Under the pieces are notes generated by a model, which made no database searches, had not been told where the DNA came from, and saw only the letters and a list, made by a program, of their open reading frames with translations. Both the position numbers and the translations under genes were made by a program. A DNA stretch of 46,828 bases from JAHFRG01 sp041495205 (lineage in GTDB: Bacteria > Pseudomonadota > Gammaproteobacteria > Burkholderiales > JAHFRG01), in assembly GCA_041495205.1 (NCBI GenBank), contig JBGQCF010000013.1:1-46828 (forward strand). The letters are read 5' to 3'. This document shows, piece by piece, positions 40,990 to 46,828 of this stretch (its first letter is position 1; each line of letters starts with the position of its first letter).

Positions 40990-42054
40990 TTACAGTGCGG
41001 CAACCACTGCATCGCCCATTTCTTCGGTACTCACCTTGCGCGTGCCTTCCTGGAAAATGTCCGCGGTGCGCAAACCTTTCGCCAGCACTTTTTTCACCGC
41101 CTGTTCGATTCGCTGCGCTGTTTCTTCAAGATTGCAAGTATAACGCAGCATCATCGCAGCCGAGAGAATGGTCGCCAGCGGATTGGCGATATTCTTTCCC
41201 GCGATATCGGGCGCCGAACCGTGGATCGGCTCAAACAAGCCTTTGTTGCGCTCATCCAGCGAAGCCGAGGGCAGCATGCCGATGGAGCCGGTGAGCATCG
41301 AGGCCTGGTCTGACAGAATGTCGCCGAACAGGTTGCCGGTCAAAATCACATCAAACTGTTTCGGATTGCGCACCAGCTGCATCGCCGCATTGTCCACATA
41401 CATGTGGGTGAGTGCAACATCCGGGTATTCCTTCCCTACCTCGCTCACCACTTCGCGCCACAACTGGCTGGTCTCCAGCACGTTGGCCTTGTCCACCGAG
41501 CAAAGCTTACGGTGGCGTTTTCCGGCGATGTCAAATCCCACCCGCGCGATGCGGCGGATTTCGGATTCCGAATACAGCATGGTGTCGAAACCTTCGCGCT
41601 CGCCTTTGGCATTGGTTCGACGCCCGCGCGGCTCGCCGAAGTAAATGTCGCCGGTGAGCTCGCGCAAAATCATGATATCGAGCCCCGCCACCACTTCCGG
41701 TTTCAAGGTCGTGGCGTGGGCAAGTTCAGCATAAACCAGCGCCGGCCGCAAGTTGGCGAACACCCCGAGTTCCTTGCGGATACGCAACAAGCCCCGCTCA
41801 GGGCGCTGCTGGCGCGGCAGTTTGTCATATTGATAGCCTCCCACCGCGCCCAACAGCACCGCATCCGCCTGCCGAGCAAGTTTGAGCGTGGCTTCAGGCA
41901 ACGGGTCGCCGCACGCATCAAAGCCCGCACCGCCGATGGGCGCGTATTCCAGCTCGAACTTCAGGCTATCGCATGCCAGCCGCTGCAATACCTTTACTGC
42001 CTGGGCCATGATTTCAGGACCAATTCCATCTCCAGGCAAAACCGCAATTTTCAT
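40990..42054 (-). CDS. leuB: 3-isopropylmalate dehydrogenase
   Basis: LeuB oxidises and decarboxylates 3-isopropylmalate with NAD in leucine synthesis. The 354-residue protein opens MKIAVLPGDGIGPEIM. Substrate-binding Arg residues are around RKELGVFANLRPA. The catalytic Lys is in CSVDKANVLETSQLW, and metal-binding Asp residues are in NLFGDILSDQASMLTGSIGM. GSAPDIAGKNIANP completes the NAD site. It lies 67 bases after leuD; that gap holds an inverted repeat. Confidence 0.98.
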   Translation of the reverse strand: MKIAVLPGDGIGPEIMAQAVKVLQRLACDSLKFELEYAPIGGAGFDACGDPLPEATLKLARQADAVLLGAVGGYQYDKLPRQQRPERGLLRIRKELGVFANLRPALVYAELAHATTLKPEVVAGLDIMILRELTGDIYFGEPRGRRTNAKGEREGFDTMLYSESEIRRIARVGFDIAGKRHRKLCSVDKANVLETSQLWREVVSEVGKEYPDVALTHMYVDNAAMQLVRNPKQFDVILTGNLFGDILSDQASMLTGSIGMLPSASLDERNKGLFEPIHGSAPDIAGKNIANPLATILSAAMMLRYTCNLEETAQRIEQAVKKVLAKGLRTADIFQEGTRKVSTEEMGDAVVAAL

Positions 42055-42065
42055 AGTTCAGGAGA

Positions 42066-42126
42066 AGTAAGGAGTTAGGGGTGAGGAGTATTTTTACCCC
42101 TCACTCCTCACACCTCACCCCTTACT
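42066..42126 (-). repeat. G-rich inverted repeat between leuD and leuB
   Basis: The left arm 42066-42090 (AGTAAGGAGTTAGGGG...GAGTA), TTTT, and the right arm 42095-42126 (TACCCCTCACTCC...CCTTACT) pair over much of their length. It overlaps the leuD stop codon (42122-42124). It is similar in composition, arm ends and position to 34437-34517 in the trp operon. Confidence 0.6.
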
Positions 42127-42763
42127 CGGAAAACAACCAGGGTTGGCGCTCGCGATGCCGCTCTTCGAACATCCTGATCTTGTCCGCGTTCTGCAAAGTC
42201 AACTCGATTTCATCAAGCCCGCTGAGAAGACGGTGTTTTTGAGGCGGGTCGATTTCGAATTTGAACACCTGGTTGGTCGGCGTGATGACGGTTTGCGCCG
42301 GCAAATCCACTTTAAGCCGGTAGCCGGGCTGCGCAGCCGCCTCGCCGAACAGCTGTGCGATTGCACCCGCAGCAAGCACCACCGGCAACAAGCCGTTTTT
42401 GCAACAGTTGTTGTAAAAAATATCTGCAAAACCAGGGGCGATCAGCGCGCGGAAACCGTAGTCAAGCAAAGCCCAAGGCGCGTGCTCGCGGCTTGAGCCG
42501 CAGCCGAAATTCTCGCGCGCAAGCAGGATTTGCGCGCCCCGATAGCGCGCCTGGTTAAGCACGAAATCCGGGTTCAACGGGCGACCGCGGTTGTCCTGGC
42601 CCGGCTCGCCGTGATCCAGGTAGCGCCAGCTGTCAAACAAGTTGGGCCCGAAGCCGCTCTTCTTGATGGATTTCAGAAATTGCTTGGGGATGATGGAGTC
42701 GGTATCGACATTGGCGCGATCCAGCGGCGCCACCAGTCCGTCAAGCCGGGTGAATTTTTCCAT
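42122..42763 (-). CDS. leuD: 3-isopropylmalate dehydratase small subunit
   Basis: LeuD with LeuC isomerises 2- to 3-isopropylmalate. The 213-residue protein has LDRANVDTDSIIPKQFLKSI at the start, and ILLARENFGCGSSREHAPWAL, the swivel-domain hallmark, near residues 78-98. Its ATG shares one base with the stop codon of the entericidin gene (TGATG), so it is translationally coupled to that gene. Confidence 0.98.
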   Translation of the reverse strand: MEKFTRLDGLVAPLDRANVDTDSIIPKQFLKSIKKSGFGPNLFDSWRYLDHGEPGQDNRGRPLNPDFVLNQARYRGAQILLARENFGCGSSREHAPWALLDYGFRALIAPGFADIFYNNCCKNGLLPVVLAAGAIAQLFGEAAAQPGYRLKVDLPAQTVITPTNQVFKFEIDPPQKHRLLSGLDEIELTLQNADKIRMFEERHRERQPWLFSE

Positions 42764-42900
42764 CAGTAGTTTTTCTTATCGTCGGCTTTCTTTTCAATCT
42801 TGTCGCCAAGCTTGGAGAGGTCCTTGCCGAAACCTTCCATGGTATTGCAACTCGCGAGCACTGCAACCAGCACGGTTGCAAGCAAAACGATTCTCAGCAT
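42763..42900 (-). CDS. Entericidin-type small lipoprotein
   Basis: A 45-residue lipoprotein too short for many gene callers. From ATG 42900 it reads MLRIVLLATVLVAVLASC, with Cys18 as the lipidation site (LASC), then NTMEGFGKDLSKLGDKIEKK and ADDKKNY. The NTxxGxGKDxxxxGxxIE pattern is typical of entericidin A/B. AAAGGA lies seven bases before the ATG. It lies 20 bases after leuC and overlaps leuD by one base. Entericidins are cell-envelope lipoproteins, in E. coli a proposed toxin-antidote pair; here only one is present. Confidence 0.85.
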   Translation of the reverse strand: MLRIVLLATVLVAVLASCNTMEGFGKDLSKLGDKIEKKADDKKNY

Positions 42901-42920
42901 GTTTCGTCCTTTCTCTATCA

Positions 42921-44327
42921 TCATAATTTTCCGCGCACGTCGACAAAATGCCCGGCAATGGCCGCGGCGGCGGCCATTTGGGGGCTCACCAAGTGGGTTC
43001 TGCCGCCTGCGCCCTGGCGTCCTTCAAAATTACGGTTGGAAGTCGAGGCGCAGCGTTCTCCAGGCAGCAGCCGATCCTCATTCATACCCAAACACATCGA
43101 ACAGCCCGGTTCGCGCCACTCAAAACCGGCGTCAACGAATACTTTGTCCAGCCCTTCCGCTTCTGCCTGGCGCTTGACCAGACCTGAACCCGGCACCACC
43201 AGCGCCAGCTTGATGTTGGGCGCGATATGCCGGCCGCGTACCACTTGCGCCGCGGCGCGCAAATCCTCGATCCGCGAATTGGTACACGAGCCGATGAATA
43301 TTTTATCGAGCTTGATATCCTTAATTGGCGTATCCGGAGCAAGCCCCATATACGCCAGCGCCCGTTCCATCGCTTGGCGCTTCACCGGATTGGACTCGCG
43401 CGCGGGATCGGGAACGCGGTCATCCACGGTGCCCACCATTTCCGGCGAAGTGCCCCAGGTTACCTGCGGTTTGATTTCCGTCGCGGAAAGCCGCACCACT
43501 TTGTCGAAACGCGCACCCTCATCGCTTTTGAGCGTCTTCCAATACGCCGTCGCCTGCTCCCACATTGCGCCCTTGGGCGCAAACGGCCGGCCCTTGATAT
43601 AAGCGAGTGTAGTCTCGTCCACCGCTACCATGCCGGCGCGCGCCCCGGCTTCAATCGTCATATTGCAAATGGTCATCCGCGCTTCCATGCTCAAAGAGCG
43701 GATGGTGCCGCCGGCGTATTCAATGGCATAACCGTTGCCACCGGCAGTGCCGATTTTGCCGATCATGGCTAGCGCTACATCTTTCGCCGTCACACCTTTG
43801 CTCAATTCGCCTTCCACTATGACCTGCATCACTTTGGATTTTTTGAGCGGAAGGCATTGCGTGGCCAGCACATGCTCGACTTCGGAAGTGCCGATGCCGA
43901 ATGCCAGCGCGGCAAACGCGCCGTGGGTGCTGGTGTGCGAGTCCCCGCACACCACGGTCATGCCGGGAAGCGTCGCGCCCTGTTCGGGGCCAATGATATG
44001 CACGATGCCCTGGCGCGTATCGTTCATCTTGAATTCGGTGATGCCGTAATCGCTGCAGTTCTGATCCAGCGTCTCCACTTGCAGGCGCGATATTGGATCG
44101 CCGATGCCGTGCGAGCGGTCGGTGGTCGGCACGTTATGATCCGCGACTGCCAGTATTGAACTGCTTCGCCAGGGTTTTCTTCCGGCGAGCTTGAGCCCCT
44201 CGAACGCCTGCGGGCTGGTCACTTCATGCACCAGGTGGCGGTCAATGTAAATCAAAGCGGTGCCATCGCGCTCTTCATGCACGAGATGGCTCTGCCAAAG
44301 CTTGTCGTAAAGGGTTTGCGCGCCCAT
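42921..44327 (-). CDS. leuC: 3-isopropylmalate dehydratase large subunit
   Basis: LeuC carries the [4Fe-4S] cluster of the isopropylmalate isomerase. The 468-residue aconitase-type protein shows VVCGDSHTSTHGAFAALAFG, FIGSCTNSRIEDLRAAA (first cluster Cys) and CSMCLGMNEDRLLPGERCAS (the two other cluster Cys). SNRNFEGRQG is the usual C-terminal motif. It opens the leuC-entericidin-leuD-leuB-asd run. No convincing promoter was found in the 65 bp before it. Confidence 0.98.
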   Translation of the reverse strand: MGAQTLYDKLWQSHLVHEERDGTALIYIDRHLVHEVTSPQAFEGLKLAGRKPWRSSSILAVADHNVPTTDRSHGIGDPISRLQVETLDQNCSDYGITEFKMNDTRQGIVHIIGPEQGATLPGMTVVCGDSHTSTHGAFAALAFGIGTSEVEHVLATQCLPLKKSKVMQVIVEGELSKGVTAKDVALAMIGKIGTAGGNGYAIEYAGGTIRSLSMEARMTICNMTIEAGARAGMVAVDETTLAYIKGRPFAPKGAMWEQATAYWKTLKSDEGARFDKVVRLSATEIKPQVTWGTSPEMVGTVDDRVPDPARESNPVKRQAMERALAYMGLAPDTPIKDIKLDKIFIGSCTNSRIEDLRAAAQVVRGRHIAPNIKLALVVPGSGLVKRQAEAEGLDKVFVDAGFEWREPGCSMCLGMNEDRLLPGERCASTSNRNFEGRQGAGGRTHLVSPQMAAAAAIAGHFVDVRGKL

Positions 44328-44392
44328 GATTTAAGTGACTCAAATAAATTTGAAATTATCACATAATCCGACGCTCAAGAATAGGTTGCAAT

Positions 44393-45535
44393 TCACACTT
44401 CCAGCCTGAATTTCCAGCCGATCAGGAGAAGCCCTAACAGCGCGAAAAGCGAAGCCATGCTGAAGGTCAGGCTCGCGCCCAGAAAGTCCCAGGCATAGCC
44501 GCTCATCAGCGCGCCGAAAGTGCCGCCGGCGCCGAAAGTCAGGCTAGTATAAAGCGCCTGTCCCTTGGCCTGATGCCTGCCGCGAAAGAAATGATGAATG
44601 GCCGCCACTGCCGCCGCATGATAGGAACCAAAAGTTGCGGCGTGCAGCATCTGCGCGAACAAAATGGCGGCGACCGAATCCACCAGCCAGCCGATCAGCA
44701 GAAAGCGGATGACCGCAAGCAAAAAGCTCGCGCCGAGAATCTGCGGCAGCGAAAAGCGTTGCATGATGCGCGGCATGCCGATGAACACCGCGATTTCGCA
44801 AATCACGCCCAGCGCCCATAACCAACCGATCGCGCCTTTGCTGTAATCGTGTTCGACCAGATACAGCGAATAAAAAGTGTAGTACGGCCCGTGCGCCGCC
44901 GCCATCAGGAAGCAGGCGGCGAACAGGGCGGCCACTTCCGGCCGTTTCAAAATCTGCCGCGCCGGCTGACGGTCGGTATGGTGGGTGACGCTTTCCGCTT
45001 CCGGAATATGGCGGGAGAAGATGACAATGCCAACCATCAACCCGAGCACCAGCCACAACAAAATGCGCACTTCGGCCACGTCTAGGACGTAACCGATGCC
45101 GATGACGGCGACGATGAAACCGATGGAACCCCATAACCTCACCCGCCCGTAGCTCGCGGCGCTGTCCCCCAGGTGGCTCAGGGTGGTCGCCTCCACCAGC
45201 GGCAATGATGCGCTCCAGAAAAAGCTGATGAGCGCCATCACCGCAAACATCCACCAGAAACTCACGCCAAAAAACACGCCAAAATAGCTTGCAAGACTCA
45301 ATGCCGCGGCAACGCGAACGATACCCACACGCTTTCCGCTGCGATCCGCCAGCCAGCCCCACAGCGTGGGCGCAAAAATGCGCGTCGCCAGCAGCAGTGA
45401 CATAAGTACGCCGATTTCAGATGCGCTGAAATCCAGCGATTTGAGATACAGGCTCCAGTACGGGGAAAAGGCGCCGACGAAAGCGAAATAAAAAAAGTAA
45501 AAACTGGAGAGGCGCCAGTAAGGAAAGCTCTGCAT
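44393..45535 (-). CDS. MFS transporter, HcaT-like
   Basis: A 380-residue major facilitator protein with about 12 hydrophobic helices. The opening SFYFFYFAFVGAFSPYWSLYLKSLDFSASEIG and RIFAPTLWGWLADRSGKR (the conserved loop after helix 2) match the MFS_1-like group that includes HcaT, the putative 3-phenylpropionate transporter. AASYGRVRLWGSIGF is also typical. The substrate cannot be read from the sequence. It lies 19 bases downstream of the SRPBCC gene on the same strand. Confidence 0.85.
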   Translation of the reverse strand: MQSFPYWRLSSFYFFYFAFVGAFSPYWSLYLKSLDFSASEIGVLMSLLLATRIFAPTLWGWLADRSGKRVGIVRVAAALSLASYFGVFFGVSFWWMFAVMALISFFWSASLPLVEATTLSHLGDSAASYGRVRLWGSIGFIVAVIGIGYVLDVAEVRILLWLVLGLMVGIVIFSRHIPEAESVTHHTDRQPARQILKRPEVAALFAACFLMAAAHGPYYTFYSLYLVEHDYSKGAIGWLWALGVICEIAVFIGMPRIMQRFSLPQILGASFLLAVIRFLLIGWLVDSVAAILFAQMLHAATFGSYHAAAVAAIHHFFRGRHQAKGQALYTSLTFGAGGTFGALMSGYAWDFLGASLTFSMASLFALLGLLLIGWKFRLEV

Positions 45536-45554
45536 GAATAAAAAATGCCGGAAT

Positions 45555-45953
45555 TCAGCGCCGGCCGCGCCGCAGGTACGCGAGCCACGGTTTCCAGTAA
45601 TACCTGCGCCAGCCCCGGGTTACGCCTTGTAAATCATGATCCGGGACATTCATATGAACCAGATCAACCCGCGCGCCACGCCCAGCCTTACTAAACATTA
45701 AAATCAGGATTGAATCAGGATCGGTTTTCTTCCACGTGCGCGAGCGCCACAATTGCACGACAAGCTTTTTCCGAACAATCAGCAGATTTTTACCCGAAAG
45801 CATGCCGTTAAAAGCAGTAAATCTCTTGCCAGCAGTTTTGCTGATTGCAACCTTGCTGCCCACTATTGCGGCGTGCTTCCTGGAATCGAGGTATGCGTCA
45901 AACAGACTGGCAGGCACCGCGTTGAATTGCACCGACTGCTTGATGATATTCAT
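45555..45953 (-). CDS. SRPBCC/AHSA1-like protein
   Basis: A 132-residue protein with the pattern of the START-like SRPBCC fold used by AHSA1 proteins: an N-terminal strand QSVQFNAVPASLFDAYLDSRKHAAIVG, GKRFTAFNGMLSGKNLLIV, a Trp-containing strand VVQLWRSRTWKKTDPDSILILMF, and a final helix GVTRGWRRYYWKPWLAYL. The fold usually binds a hydrophobic ligand; no catalytic residues are predicted. ATG 45953 is chosen over TTG 45956. It lies between aroC and the MFS gene and is co-directional with both. Function unknown. Confidence 0.72.
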   Translation of the reverse strand: MNIIKQSVQFNAVPASLFDAYLDSRKHAAIVGSKVAISKTAGKRFTAFNGMLSGKNLLIVRKKLVVQLWRSRTWKKTDPDSILILMFSKAGRGARVDLVHMNVPDHDLQGVTRGWRRYYWKPWLAYLRRGRR

Positions 45954-45997
45954 CAAGAATATGCCTGACTAAAACAACACAACGTCTGACAGATACA

Positions 45998-46828
45998 CTA
46001 GGCCTCGTCCGGCTCTGGGTTTTCTTTGTGCTTGGCTTTGCTGCTTGAAGCTGCGCCTTTTCCGGCCTTTGCAGGAATTTTCGGGGTAGAACATTTCACA
46101 TCCGCGTTTTGCGCGCGGTGGCGCAGCGCGTGATCCATCAGCACCAGCGCCAGCATGGCTTCGGCGATCGGGGTGGCGCGAATGCCGACGCACGGATCGT
46201 GGCGGCCATGCGTCTCGACGATGGTGGGCTTGCCCTGTTTGTCTATGGAACGCCGCGGCAGGCGGATGCTCGAAGTGGGCTTTACCGCGATGTTGACCAC
46301 GATGTTCTGCCCGGTGGAAATACCGCCGAGGATGCCGCCAGCGTTGTTGCTCAAAAATCCCTGCGGGGTCATTTCATCGGAATGCTCGCTGCCCTTTTGT
46401 TTGACTGAAGTGAAGCCCGCGCCGATTTCCACCGCTTTCACCGCGTTGATGCTCATCATGGCGTAAGCGATATCGGCATCCAGCTTATCGTACACCGGCT
46501 CACCCCAGCCCACCGGTACGTGCTCGGCAATCGCGGTGATTTTCGCACCACAGGAATCACCGGATTTCCTGAGCTTGTCCATGAATTCCTCAAGCTGCGG
46601 CACCATGCTCTCATCCGCCACAAAAAACGGATTGCTGTTCACCACATTCCAGGTTTTGAACGGGATTTCGATTGGGCCGAGTTGCGACATGTAGCCGCGG
46701 ATCATCACGCCGTATTTTTCATGCAGCCATTTCCTGGCAATCGCCGCCGCCGCAACCCGCACCGCGGTCTCGCGCGCCGATTGCCTGCCGCCGCCGCGGT
46801 AATCGCGAATGCCGTATTTTTGCCAGTA
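45998..46828 (-). CDS. aroC: Chorismate synthase, 5'-truncated by the window
   Basis: AroC converts EPSP to chorismate with reduced FMN, the end of the shikimate pathway. 276 residues of the C-terminal part are seen; the frame stays open to the window edge, beginning YWQKYGIRDYRGGGRQSARE, the family signature. GGILGGISTGQNIVVNIAVKPTSSI and THGRHDPCVGIRATPIAEAML are further hallmarks. The last 35 residues (from about KCSTPKIPAKAGKGA) are Lys/Ala/Ser-rich and longer than in most AroC proteins. The SRPBCC gene follows after 44 bases. Confidence 0.96.
   Translation of the reverse strand, partial: YWQKYGIRDYRGGGRQSARETAVRVAAAAIARKWLHEKYGVMIRGYMSQLGPIEIPFKTWNVVNSNPFFVADESMVPQLEEFMDKLRKSGDSCGAKITAIAEHVPVGWGEPVYDKLDADIAYAMMSINAVKAVEIGAGFTSVKQKGSEHSDEMTPQGFLSNNAGGILGGISTGQNIVVNIAVKPTSSIRLPRRSIDKQGKPTIVETHGRHDPCVGIRATPIAEAMLALVLMDHALRHRAQNADVKCSTPKIPAKAGKGAASSSKAKHKENPEPDEA

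Noticed and set aside
44328..44392. A sigma-70 promoter directly before leuC
   Set aside because: GATAAT and TTGAGC are present but their spacing (about 13-14 bases) is too short, so I did not list it.

Overview
The window looks like the chromosome of a betaproteobacterium, most likely in or near the Nitrosomonadales or Rhodocyclales. The evidence is gene order. Two blocks match arrangements known from many Betaproteobacteria: carA-dapB-bamE / fur ... recN-nadK / hrcA-hemH-grpE-dnaK-dnaJ on the left, and aroC ... leuC-(entericidin)-leuD-leuB-asd-fimV-truA-trpF-trpB-trpA-accD-folC-dedD-cvpA-purF-metZ on the right. All calls come from reading the sequence; no database search was run.

Left part (1-10.3 kb). 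The carA start, dapB and a strongly enlarged bamE lie on the minus strand, divergent from fur. In relatives fur is usually close to recN. Here about 4.8 kb separates them: a compact plus-strand cluster of poorly known genes (YaaW-like membrane protein, an unknown 175-residue protein, two very small ORFs, an Adhesin_E-like secreted protein), then a cold-shock gene and a short-chain dehydrogenase on the minus strand. Copies of one 200-227 bp structured repeat sit at both edges, so this looks like an accessory insertion. recN and nadK follow on the minus strand.

Heat-shock part (10.3-16.6 kb). hrcA-hemH and grpE-dnaK-dnaJ run on the plus strand. A near-consensus sigma-32 promoter precedes grpE, a long nested hairpin separates dnaK from dnaJ, and a tandem duplication with hairpins and a strong intrinsic terminator follow dnaJ.

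Middle (16.6-26.8 kb). On the minus strand are cysS and an RND efflux pair (membrane fusion protein and HAE1-type permease, no outer-membrane channel gene). On the plus strand are a TPR protein and an L,D-transpeptidase sharing similar C-terminal domains, then ppiB, lpxH and a glutathione S-transferase-like gene.

Right part (26.8-46.8 kb). A long minus-strand biosynthetic supercluster runs from aroC (5' end outside the window) to metZ and a peroxiredoxin. It covers leucine, aspartate-semialdehyde, tryptophan, folate, malonyl-CoA, purine and methionine synthesis, plus truA and fimV. metZ has its own promoter in the purF end, a SAM-II type riboswitch and an intrinsic terminator in its leader. 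Related G-rich inverted repeats lie inside both the trp and leu operons.

No tRNA, rRNA, CRISPR array, transposase or complete prophage gene was found. The least explained pieces are the YaaW-like cassette with its flanking repeats, the amphipathic repeats of BamE, and the RNA structures around metZ and dnaJ.
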